Assembly: GCA_963649365.1 (NCBI GenBank)
Contig: CAVJHQ010000026.1
Span: 1 to 23,853, forward strand
Source of the DNA: Paratractidigestivibacter sp963649365
GTDB lineage: Bacteria > Actinomycetota > Coriobacteriia > Coriobacteriales > Atopobiaceae
Direction of reading: 5' to 3'
DNA: 23,853 nt
The position numbers and the translations under genes are program-made. Positions 15,471 through 22,138 of this stretch are shown here, piece after piece. Every line of letters starts with the position of its first letter. The stretch's first letter is position 1. The notes beneath the pieces were generated by a model. The model was given only the letters and a program-made list of their open reading frames with translations, did not search any database and was not told the origin of the DNA.

Positions 15471-16334
15471 TTAGAACACCGGGATGACGGAACCCTTGTA
15501 CTCGGACTCGATGAAGTCCTTGGCAGTCTGGCTGGTCAGGGCCTTGATGAGCGCCTGGGTCTTCTCGTTGTCCTCGTCGCCCTTGCGAACGGCCACGATG
15601 TTCGCGTAGGTCTGGGCCGCCTCGGAGTCGGCGTCCTCGGAGGCGAGGGTCGCGGAGGTGTCGAGGCCGGCGGAGAGCGCGTAGTTGCCGTTGATGATGG
15701 CGAAGTCGACGTCCTCGAGCGAACGGGCCACGGCCGCGGCCTCGACCTCGACGAGCTGGATGTTGTGGGGGTTGGACTCGATGTCGTTGGCGGTCGCCTC
15801 GAGGCCGACGCCGTCCTTAAGGGTGATCACGCCCTGGTCCTGGAGCAGCAGGAGCGCGCGGGCCTCGTTGGTGGCGTCGGAAGGCACGGCGATCTGGGCG
15901 CCGTCGGGAACGTTCTTGATGTCGGAGCTCTTGCCGGCGTAGATGCCCATCGGCTCGAAGTGGATCGCGTACGCGCTCACGAGGTCGGTGCCGTTCTCCT
16001 CGTTGTAGTTCTCGAGGTAGGGGGCGTGCTGGAAGTAGTTGGCGTCGAGGTCGCCCTCGGAGAGCGCGACGTTGGGCTGGACGTAGTCGTTGTACTCGAC
16101 GACCTTGAGCTCGTAGCCCTCGGCCTTGAGCTCGTCGGCCACGGCGTTGAGGATCTCGGCGTGGGGCGAGGGGGAGGCGCCGACGGTGATCACGTTGTCG
16201 GAGGCGGTGCTGTTGTCGGAGCTGGAGGAGCTGCTCGACGCGCCGGATGCGCCGCCGCAGGCGACGAGGGAGAGCGCGAGGACGCCGCTGGCGAGCACGC
16301 CGGCGGCCGGCTTGATGAAGTTCTTGATGGACAT
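15471..16334 (-). CDS. metQ: D/L-methionine-binding lipoprotein MetQ
   Basis: 287 residues. Substrate-binding lipoprotein of the MetNIQ methionine ABC importer. Signal peptide with lipobox LVAC (C26), then a Ser-rich linker. NlpA/MetQ core signatures follow: VGASPSPHAEIL, EYNDYVQPNVALSEGDLDANYFQH, KIAVPSD-like AQIAVPSDATNEARALLLLQ, and AIINGNYA. The start at 16334 has AAAGGAA 7 nt upstream; longer frames lack an SD. The order metN-metI-metQ is as usual, but 135 nt separate metI and metQ. That gap holds a perfect palindrome TCTTTGCAAAGA (16363-16374) and small GC hairpins, so metQ may have extra control. Confidence 0.95.
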   Translation of the reverse strand: MSIKNFIKPAAGVLASGVLALSLVACGGASGASSSSSSSDNSTASDNVITVGASPSPHAEILNAVADELKAEGYELKVVEYNDYVQPNVALSEGDLDANYFQHAPYLENYNEENGTDLVSAYAIHFEPMGIYAGKSSDIKNVPDGAQIAVPSDATNEARALLLLQDQGVITLKDGVGLEATANDIESNPHNIQLVEVEAAAVARSLEDVDFAIINGNYALSAGLDTSATLASEDADSEAAQTYANIVAVRKGDEDNEKTQALIKALTSQTAKDFIESEYKGSVIPVF

Positions 16335-16469
16335 GACGGTTCCTTTCAAAGGTTGCTGAGTCTCTTTGCAAAGACAATTCGACATATGAGTAGCCAGGGG
16401 AATCTGGCGCGACTCCGTAAACAAAGAAGTGGGTTGGGGGCGCGAAGGCGCCAAAGTCTTATGTATGCG

Positions 16470-17147
16470 CTAGGAGCGCATTCGCTTGTCGCACCCGCGG
16501 ACGAGCAGGTTACACAGCGTCTGGATGACCTGCACCATAACGATGAGGATGATCACGGTGGCGATCATGACGTCGTCCTGGTAGCGCTGGTAGCCGTAGC
16601 GGATGGCGATGTCGCCCAGGCCGCCCGCGCCGACGGTGCCCGCCATCGCGGTGTAGCCGAGGATGGTGATGATCACGATCGGCAGGCCGCGAAGCAGGGA
16701 GGGCAGGCCCTCGCGCAGGTAGACCTTGAGGATGATCTCCCAGGTGGAGGCACCCATCGAGGTTGCGGCCTCGATGAGCCCGCGGTCGACCTCGGCCTCG
16801 CTCGACTCGACCATGCGGGCCACGAAGGGCGCCGCCGAGACGATGAGCGGGAAGACCGCGGCCGGAACGCCGAGGGTGGTGCCCACGACGGCGCGCGTGA
16901 CGGGGATCAGGAACAGCAGCAGGATGATGAACGGAAGCGAGCGGGCCATGTTCACCAGCCAGCCGATGACGGAGTAGGCCACGCGGTTGGGGCGCAGGCC
17001 GTCCGGCGCGAGCACGGTGAGCAGCGTGCCGAGCACGATGCCGATGACGTAGGCGCCGAGCGTGGAGGCGAGCACCATGACGGTCGTGTCGACCGTGCCC
17101 TGGGCAAGAAGCGCGCCGTACTTATCGATAAATGCCGAGAAGTCCAT
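16470..17147 (-). CDS. metI: Methionine ABC transporter permease MetI
   Basis: 225 residues, five or six transmembrane helices. Typical MetI features include the N-terminal helix (MVLASTLGAYVIGIVLGTLL), VNMARSLPFIILLL, the EAA-loop region EAATSMGASTWEIILKVYL with LPSLLRG, and TAMAGTVGAGGLGDIAIRYGYQRY. Its ATG overlaps the metN stop as TAATG, so it is translationally coupled to metN. Upstream in-frame sequence belongs to metN and is excluded. Confidence 0.95.
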   Translation of the reverse strand: MDFSAFIDKYGALLAQGTVDTTVMVLASTLGAYVIGIVLGTLLTVLAPDGLRPNRVAYSVIGWLVNMARSLPFIILLLFLIPVTRAVVGTTLGVPAAVFPLIVSAAPFVARMVESSEAEVDRGLIEAATSMGASTWEIILKVYLREGLPSLLRGLPIVIITILGYTAMAGTVGAGGLGDIAIRYGYQRYQDDVMIATVIILIVMVQVIQTLCNLLVRGCDKRMRS

Positions 17148-17905
17148 TACTGCGCGCCTCCCTCGAACTGGAGCAGGGCGCGGGTGACCTCGGCCTGCGG
17201 GTTGCCGAACACCTCGGCGACGGTGCCCTCCTCGACCACGTGCCCGGACTCCATGACGGCGATCCGCCCGCAGATGCGGCGGGCGACGGCGAGCGAGTGG
17301 GTGATGAGCACGATGGTCACGCCGAGCTCCTCGTTGATGCGGGCAAGAAGGTCGAGCACCTGGCTCGTGGTGAGCGTGTCGAGCGCGGAGGTGGCCTCGT
17401 CGCAAAGCAGGTACTTCGGGCGCGTCATGAGGGCGCGCGCGATGGCCACGCGCTGCTGCTGGCCGCCGGAGAGCTGCGAGGGGTAGGAGCCTTCCTTGCC
17501 CTCGAGGCCGACGAGCTTGAGGAGCTCGCGGCCGCGGTCCTGCGCGTCCTTGACGGAGATGCGGCCGGAGGCGCTGGCGAGGGTGGACGGGAAGATCACG
17601 TTGTCGAGCACGGTGCGCTGCTGGAAAAGGTTGATGCCCTGGAAGATCATGCCGATGTCGGCTCGCAGCTCGCGAAGCTCGCGGCCCTGCAGGCCGGTGA
17701 CGTCCTTGCCGTCGATGACGACGGAGCCGCTCGTGGGGTGCTCGAGCAGGTTGATGCAGCGCACGAGGGTGGACTTGCCCGCGCCGGACTCCCCGATGAT
17801 GCCGTAGACCTCGCCGGTCTGGATCGTGAGGGAAACGCCGTCCAGCGCGCGGTTCTGGCCCGCGGCGCCGTCGAAAACCTTGGTTATGTCGGTGAGCTGA
17901 ATCAT
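17147..17905 (-). CDS. metN: Methionine ABC transporter ATPase MetN, lacking the NIL domain
   Basis: 252 residues. Complete ABC ATPase: Walker A G38-ESGAGKST (ends T46), Q-loop Q89, signature LSGGQ (145-149), Walker B LLCDE (E170), switch H203. The usual MetN (about 340 residues, E. coli) carries a C-terminal NIL/C2 domain that binds methionine and causes trans-inhibition. This protein stops at about 250, after EVFGNPQAEVTRALLQFEGG, and the stop is intrinsic (TAATG with metI), not a frameshift. Trans-inhibition by methionine is therefore probably missing. The ATG at 17905 has no SD, and an extended -10 predicts a 4-nt leader, so translation is likely leaderless. It is first in the metN-metI-metQ unit, divergent from metA. 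Confidence 0.95.
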   Translation of the reverse strand: MIQLTDITKVFDGAAGQNRALDGVSLTIQTGEVYGIIGESGAGKSTLVRCINLLEHPTSGSVVIDGKDVTGLQGRELRELRADIGMIFQGINLFQQRTVLDNVIFPSTLASASGRISVKDAQDRGRELLKLVGLEGKEGSYPSQLSGGQQQRVAIARALMTRPKYLLCDEATSALDTLTTSQVLDLLARINEELGVTIVLITHSLAVARRICGRIAVMESGHVVEEGTVAEVFGNPQAEVTRALLQFEGGAQ

Positions 17906-17915
17906 AGTGTGGAAG

Positions 17916-17924
17916 AGTTTAGCA
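17916..17924 (-). promoter_or_regulatory. Extended -10 promoter of metNIQ
   Basis: Minus-strand TGCTAAACT is a good extended -10. It predicts +1 near 17909, 4 nt before the metN ATG. No -35 match. A LysR-type dyad lies about 76 bp upstream. Confidence 0.6.
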
Positions 17925-17973
17925 GCCTGCCTTAAGGATTCGGCCGCCGTGCTTAGAGCGATATCCGATGGGT

Positions 17974-17996
17974 GGTTATCGCTTGGGCCTATAACC
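17974..17996 (-). promoter_or_regulatory. LysR-type T-N11-A dyad upstream of metN
   Basis: Perfect GGTTAT (17974-17979)-N11-ATAACC (17991-17996), a T-N11-A LysR-box dyad centred near -76 relative to the predicted metN start. Outer ATATCC (17961-17966) and GGATAT (18011-18016) give a second, nested inverted repeat. A MetR-like activator is an inference; no regulator gene is in the window. The rest of 17925-18139 is GC-rich with nothing else recognised. Confidence 0.45.
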
Positions 17997-18139
17997 GGGC
18001 TTTCGTGAGGGGATATAGGGTTCTGTGCGCTGTCCGCGTACTCGCACGCGCGCGCCAGCGTGCGCCGCGCGCCGCCAGCTCGCCGCCCGCGCCGCCGCCC
18101 GAGTTCAGGCGACCCCTGCGCGGGGCTTCTTGCCAGCGT

Positions 18140-18148
18140 TGCTATACT
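18140..18148 (+). promoter_or_regulatory. Extended -10 promoter of the metA leader
   Basis: TGCTATACT is a strong extended -10, predicting +1 near 18155. The transcript would start 30 nt before the leader ORF. TTGCCA at 18130 is too close to act as -35. Confidence 0.65.
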
Positions 18149-18184
18149 GTGTTCGTCAAGAAGCGATTTTGAGGGGAGAAGCAC

Positions 18185-18238
18185 ATGCGCACGCCTGCCG
18201 TTCTCCCCATGCTGATGCGAATGCGGAAGCACTGCTGA
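18185..18238 (+). CDS. Methionine-rich leader peptide of metA
   Basis: 17-codon ORF encoding MRTPAVLPMLMRMRKHC, too short for routine ORF calling. Four of 17 residues are Met, three within five codons (positions 9, 11, 13). A strong SD, GAGGGGAG (18171-18178), stands 6 nt before the ATG. The SD segment GGGGAGAA (18173-18180) can pair perfectly with TTCTCCCC (18201-18208) inside the ORF. The last codons and the TGA form the left arm of an intrinsic terminator. The arrangement fits a ribosome-mediated attenuator in which Met-tRNA shortage stalls the ribosome over the terminator arm and lets metA be transcribed. Confidence 0.75.
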   Translation: MRTPAVLPMLMRMRKHC

Positions 18239-18278
18239 GGCTGGCCGCCCGGTCGTTGCCCCTGAGCAGTGCTTTTTT
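18227..18278 (+). terminator. Attenuator terminator upstream of metA
   Basis: 10-bp perfect outer stem AAGCACTGCT/AGCAGTGCTT (18227-18236/18265-18274), then one mismatch and AGG/CCT (18238-18240/18261-18263), with a T6 run at 18273-18278. It ends 53 nt before the metA ATG and would stop the metA transcript unless its left arm is occluded. The left arm overlaps the last three codons and stop of the leader ORF. Confidence 0.85.
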
Positions 18279-18331
18279 CTGCGCTTCGCGCGCCCACCCG
18301 TCCGCTCGCATCTATATAGGAGAGTCGAACC

Positions 18332-19297
18332 ATGCCGATTAACATCCCCGACGGCCTGCCCGCCAAGGCGACCCTGCATCAGGAGCGAATCTTCGCGCTC
18401 GAGGAGGAAGTGGCCAACAACCAGCAGATCCGCCCGCTGCACGTGGTCATCCTCAACCTCATGCCGACCAAGGTGGAGACCGAGACGCAGATCCTGCGCC
18501 TTATCTCCAAGTCGCCCCTGCAGGTGAGCTGCGACTTCATGCGCGTGGGCAGCCACGAGGCGACGCACACCTCGGCCGACCACCTGGTCAAGTTCTACGA
18601 CACGTTCGACGCGCTCAAGGACAACTACTACGACGGCTTCATCATCACAGGCGCGCCGATCGAGCACCTGGAGTTCGAGGACGTCGACTACTGGGACGAG
18701 TTCTGCCGCATCGTGGACTGGTCGCAGACCCACGTGCTCTCGACCATGTACCTGTGCTGGGGCGCGCTCGCGGGGCTGTACCACCTCTACGGCATTCCGA
18801 AGAAGATGCTCGGGGCCAAGCTGTTCGGCGTGTTCAAGCAGAAGCTGTGCGACGAGTACAACTTCCTTACCAACGGCTTCGACGAGGTGCACTACATGCC
18901 GCACTCGCGCCACGCGGCTATCGACACGGCGGCGCTCGCTGCGCACCCTGAGCTGCAGGTTCTTTCCGAGGGATTTACGAGCGGCCCTGCGCTTATCGCC
19001 ACGCGCGACTTCCACGAGGTGTACGTGACCGGCCACTTCGAGTACGGGCGCGACACGCTCGGCTCCGAGTTCTGGCGCGACTTCCACAAGGGGCTGCCTA
19101 TCCGCGTGCCGGAGAACTACTTCCCCGACGACGACCCCGAGCAGCAGCCGCTCTTTACCTGGCGCGCGCATGCGAACCTGCTGTACCGCAACTGGCTCAA
19201 CTGGATCTACCAGATGACGCCGTACGAGCTCGAGCGCATTCCCGAGGTCATCGAGGAGCTGCGCGGCGGCGGCGACATCATGACGGATAAGTTCTAG
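18332..19297 (+). CDS. metAA: Homoserine O-acetyltransferase, MetA family
   Basis: 321 residues. First step of methionine synthesis from homoserine. The family alignment is nearly gap-free with E. coli MetA: catalytic C142 (STMYLCWGALAGLYH), H235 and E237 (VTGHFEYGRD). Residue 111 is Glu (TGAPIEHLEF); E. coli has Gly there, and Glu111 marks acetyl-CoA rather than succinyl-CoA use in MetA-type enzymes. So acetyltransferase activity is predicted, although many databases call such proteins succinyltransferases. The start has AGGAGAG (18318-18324) 7 nt upstream. It is controlled by the Met-leader attenuator directly upstream and divergent from metNIQ. An XRE-type gene starts 26 nt downstream. Confidence 0.93.
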   Translation: MPINIPDGLPAKATLHQERIFALEEEVANNQQIRPLHVVILNLMPTKVETETQILRLISKSPLQVSCDFMRVGSHEATHTSADHLVKFYDTFDALKDNYYDGFIITGAPIEHLEFEDVDYWDEFCRIVDWSQTHVLSTMYLCWGALAGLYHLYGIPKKMLGAKLFGVFKQKLCDEYNFLTNGFDEVHYMPHSRHAAIDTAALAAHPELQVLSEGFTSGPALIATRDFHEVYVTGHFEYGRDTLGSEFWRDFHKGLPIRVPENYFPDDDPEQQPLFTWRAHANLLYRNWLNWIYQMTPYELERIPEVIEELRGGGDIMTDKF

Positions 19298-19323
19298 GCG
19301 CGGCGGCGAGAGGGACGAAGGAC

Positions 19324-19794
19324 ATGGCGGCAGAGGCGGCAACCACCGCACAGAAGGAAGAGCGCATTACCGAGGAGCTGCTCGAGCGGCTGCTCGCGTC
19401 GGCCACGCCGGAGGCATATCTCTCGGCGCCGGAGGCGACCGTTGAGCGCGCGCTGCCCGACTACCTGCACGAGCTGTTGGACGCCCACGGGCTCAAGCGC
19501 GCCGACGTGGTGCGCGCGAGCGGCATCAACGCCACGGTGGTCTACGACGTCTTTTCCGGCAAGAGCCGCCCGGGGCGCGACCACGCCATTATGCTCGCGT
19601 TCGGCTTAGGCTGCGACCTGCGCGAATGCCAGCGGCTTCTGCGCCTGGCCGGAGTGTCGGAGCTGTGGTGCAAGGTGCGGCGCGACGCGATTCTCATCTG
19701 GTGCGTGGAGAACGGCCGCACGCGCGAGGAGGCCGACGACGAGCTGTACCGCCTTGGCGAGAAGACCCTGCTCGGCACGGGGCCGCTGCGTTAG
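19324..19794 (+). CDS. XRE-type helix-turn-helix protein
   Basis: 156 residues. The central region (about 45-105) looks like a Cro/CI-type HTH: DYLHELLDAHGLKRADVVRASGINATVVYDVFSG, then GRDHAIMLAFGLGCDLRECQRLL. The C-terminal part (VRRDAILIWCVENGRTREEADDELYRLGEKTL) matches a group of HTH proteins common in gut Firmicutes and Coriobacteria. Such genes are often found near Ser/Thr kinases, as here (kinase at 20223). It starts 26 nt after metA, with GAGAGGGA 7 nt upstream. Role unknown; a DNA-binding regulator or kinase partner is plausible, and it is a candidate to bind the CAGTTGNCAACTG dyads, which is inference only. Confidence 0.75.
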   Translation: MAAEAATTAQKEERITEELLERLLASATPEAYLSAPEATVERALPDYLHELLDAHGLKRADVVRASGINATVVYDVFSGKSRPGRDHAIMLAFGLGCDLRECQRLLRLAGVSELWCKVRRDAILIWCVENGRTREEADDELYRLGEKTLLGTGPLR

Positions 19795-19827
19795 GGGCGG
19801 CTCGGTTGGAGTAATTGGGCTCCGTCG

Positions 19828-20041
19828 TGCAAGCTTTGGGCCTTTGTGCGACGTTTGGGCGCGTGTTGTGCAAGGTTTTGCCCTTCGTGCGACGTTGACC
19901 TGCGTCGGTCGGGGCGTTTGAAAGGCTTCGGTTCGGCAATTTGGCCCGTTTAGCCACCTTTGTCGGCAAAAGAACGTCGCACGAAGGGCAAAACCTTGCA
20001 GCACTATGGCAGTTACGTCGCACGAAGGCGCAAACCTCGCA
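19828..20041. repeat. Four-unit inverted-repeat element, copy B
   Basis: Units of 27 bp at 19828-19854 and 19869-19895 (forward) and 19974-20000 and 20015-20041 (reverse). Start-to-start distances are 41, 105 and 41 bp. The two inner units are a perfect 27-bp inverted repeat (TGCAAGGTTTTGCCC...TTCGTGCGACGT). The 14-bp linkers and 78-bp centre do not match copy A, although unit and spacing do. It lies between the XRE gene and the kinase gene. No gene is present in 19795-20222; downstream of the element is the kinase promoter. Confidence 0.85.
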
Positions 20042-20110
20042 ATAGAAGAACCGGCCGCGGCTTTTCGGGGGTGTTCCATTGGCCTGGATGCGCGGTGCCA
20101 TTCAACGATT

Positions 20111-20152
20111 CAGTTGCCAACTGAAGAACGGCGTTGTCGCCGGGCCTAAACT
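20111..20152 (+). promoter_or_regulatory. Dyad-containing promoter of the kinase gene
   Basis: CAGTTGCCAACTG (20111-20123) is followed after 23 nt by the -10-like TAAACT (20147-20152). +1 is predicted near 20159, which centres the dyad at about -42. Same geometry as at 22060 and 23807. Confidence 0.6.
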
Positions 20153-20222
20153 GAAGGGATGGCGTTGCGAGCTCCCGCAGGGGTGGGGGTATCCCGGACG
20201 CGCCGATTGAGACGGGAGCGGT

Positions 20223-21869
20223 TTGAACGACGAGCAGGTCATGCATGCCATGAGCCTCGACGACGTGTATCACGTCGATCGAGTGCTGGCGCACGGCGCG
20301 GGCGGCGTGACCGAGCTTGTGTCCATCGACGGCGCGGGCCCCTTCGTTCGCAAGAAGCTCCCGCTCGAGATCGCGAACCAGGGCGTTTGGTCGGCCATCG
20401 GCTCGCTCGACTGTAAGCGCTTGCCTAAGGTCGAGGCCACGTATTCCCTGCCTGACCAGTACGTTGTTGTGTACGACTACGTGCCTGGCCAGACGCTCGA
20501 GGAGCTGGTCACGGCTCGCGGTCGGCTGGGCGCGGCCGAGGCGGCCTCTCTTGCCGCCGACATCTGTGAGGCAGCGGCGGCGCTGCATTCCTGCGGGATC
20601 ATCCATCGAGACCTGAGCCCGCGCAACGTGATCGTCGCGGCCGACGGGGCGCACCTGATCGACCTCGGGATCGCGCGGATGCGCGTGGAGGGCGCGACCC
20701 GCGACACGACGTCGCTGGGCACGCGCGGCTTCGCGTCGCCCGAGCAGTACGGGTTCGCGCAGACGGACGCCCGCAGCGACGTGTATGCCATCGGCAAGCT
20801 GCTCGGGTACATGCTCACGGGCCTGCAGCCGGACGGCGAGGAGTACGAGGCGCGCCTGGCGGACGGCTCGGCGGTCGACGCGGGGCTTGCGGAGGTGGTT
20901 CGCCGCGCGTGCGCGTTCGAGCCGAGCGCCCGGTACCAGACGGCGGAGCAGATGGCCGCGTCGTTGGCGACGCCTGGGAGGCCGGGGGCGGCCGACCCTG
21001 CACCGGGCTCGTCCCGCGAATCGGCATCCGAGCCCTCGCATGCTGCCAAGAAACTCAAGCTCAACGTATCTAAAGTGCTGGTTGCGGTGGGCGTCGCGGC
21101 GCTTCTCGCCGCCGTTGCGCTTACGGTGCGCCTGGCGCTTGGCGGGAGAGAGACGCCTGCCGTTTCCGACGGCTCCGGCTTTGTTGCCGCATCAACCGAA
21201 CAGGGCGCCTCGTCCGAATCCGGCGTCTCGCGCAACTCCAGCGGCTCATCCAACGTTGCCGCCGCGCCGGACGATGACGACGAGGAGCTGCCTCTCGAGA
21301 TCGTGGAGTCCGGTTGGTCGGTCGGCGCGGGCGGCTACGTCCACTTTGCCCTCGGTGTGAGAAACTCGAGCGCGAATGAGGCCTATGAGCTGGTCGGCAT
21401 TAAGGTCGTGGGCTACGACGAGGCGGGCGCGGTTCTCTTTAGCCAGGACTGCGGCATCATGGTGTGCCTGCCGGATCAGGTGACGTACTACGCGAGCCAG
21501 GTCGGCGGGGGCTCGGTGCCTGATCGGGTCGAGTTCACGCTGCAAAAGAACTCAACCACCTCGGCGCGTCGGATGTCCAGCAAGCTCGAGATGAGCGTGA
21601 CCGATCTTTCGATCTCCGAGCGCGGCGGTACGACGAACTTCGTGTGTACGTACTCGGTGGCCGGTTCCGACGAGGCACTTAAGAGCATTTCTTCGTACAT
21701 GGACACGACGGCGGTCGTCATCGTGCTGCGTGACGAGGACGGCGCTATCGTCTACGGTACGAACGGGTTCGTTCACAGTCTGGAGGACGGCGAGGGCCAG
21801 ACCACCCAGGTGAGCGCGAGCGGCCTGCCGACGTACGCGACCGCCGAGGCGTACGTCATGCCTTGGTAG
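20223..21869 (+). CDS. Membrane Ser/Thr protein kinase with extracellular domain
   Basis: 548 residues. Kinase domain about 15-250: weak glycine loop GAGGVTEL (25-32), ATP-binding lysine K44 or K45, HRDLSPRN (128-135; D130 catalytic, N135), DLG in place of DFG (147-149), and GTRGFASPEQYG activation segment (E174). The HRD(L/I)SP variant, with Ser for the usual Lys, is common in gut-bacterial kinases. A Ser/Pro linker and basic stop precede a transmembrane helix (about 284-307). The outer part (about 310-548) has a Ser/Asn-rich stalk, then a beta-rich domain resembling FxLYD-type domains. No PASTA repeats. The TTG start has GGGAG 4 nt upstream; ATGs at codons 7 and 10 are alternatives. Its promoter shares a dyad with the lipoprotein unit, suggesting co-regulation. 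Confidence 0.85.
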   Translation: MNDEQVMHAMSLDDVYHVDRVLAHGAGGVTELVSIDGAGPFVRKKLPLEIANQGVWSAIGSLDCKRLPKVEATYSLPDQYVVVYDYVPGQTLEELVTARGRLGAAEAASLAADICEAAAALHSCGIIHRDLSPRNVIVAADGAHLIDLGIARMRVEGATRDTTSLGTRGFASPEQYGFAQTDARSDVYAIGKLLGYMLTGLQPDGEEYEARLADGSAVDAGLAEVVRRACAFEPSARYQTAEQMAASLATPGRPGAADPAPGSSRESASEPSHAAKKLKLNVSKVLVAVGVAALLAAVALTVRLALGGRETPAVSDGSGFVAASTEQGASSESGVSRNSSGSSNVAAAPDDDDEELPLEIVESGWSVGAGGYVHFALGVRNSSANEAYELVGIKVVGYDEAGAVLFSQDCGIMVCLPDQVTYYASQVGGGSVPDRVEFTLQKNSTTSARRMSSKLEMSVTDLSISERGGTTNFVCTYSVAGSDEALKSISSYMDTTAVVIVLRDEDGAIVYGTNGFVHSLEDGEGQTTQVSASGLPTYATAEAYVMPW

Positions 21870-21886
21870 GGGCCGAGTCAGGCTTT

Positions 21887-21954
21887 CTTGAAATTACTGT
21901 CGCAAACGACACTAATTTCCGGAAATAAGTGTGCGAATCGACATTAATTTCAAG
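21887..21954. repeat. Four-unit alternating inverted-repeat element
   Basis: The 13-nt unit GAAATTANTGTCG occurs four times in alternating orientation: 21890-21902 (+), 21907-21919 (-), 21922-21935 (+, one inserted base), 21939-21951 (-). The outer arms extend to a near-perfect 16-bp inverted repeat (CTTGAAATTACTGTCG against CGACATTAATTTCAAG). It begins 17 nt after the kinase stop. It lacks a U-run, so it is not a classical terminator. The rest of 21955-22059 is GC-rich with no gene seen. Confidence 0.75.
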
Positions 21955-22059
21955 TTGGTGATTGCTCAAGCATATTTGCGATGAGGGGCCTGTGTGTTGT
22001 GCCGCGGCGCTTACGGCCGCCGCGCGGCGCGCAATGCTTAGGGCGCCGCTCGCCAAATT

Positions 22060-22101
22060 TAGTTGACAACTGAGGAATTGCTTTCCGCTGCTTTTCAGAA
22101 T
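22060..22101 (+). promoter_or_regulatory. Dyad-containing promoter of the lipoprotein genes
   Basis: TAGTTGACAACTG (22060-22072), then 23 nt, then CAGAAT (22096-22101); predicted +1 near 22108. This places the in-frame ATG at 22100 upstream of the transcript and supports the start at 22139. Confidence 0.6.
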
Positions 22102-22138
22102 GGACTTCATCCCAATCGTCGAGCGAACGGAGAGAAAG

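Noticed and set aside
18000..18330. SAM riboswitch upstream of metA
   Set aside because: I found no conserved SAM riboswitch core; the leader is explained by a short ORF plus terminator.
18332..19297. Homoserine O-succinyltransferase
   Set aside because: Residue 111 is Glu, the acetyl-CoA-type residue, in an otherwise collinear alignment.
20114..20119. TTGCCA/TTGACA inside the dyad as a -35 element
   Set aside because: The distance to the shared -10-like hexamer is 27 bp and nothing resembling a -10 occurs 17 bp downstream.
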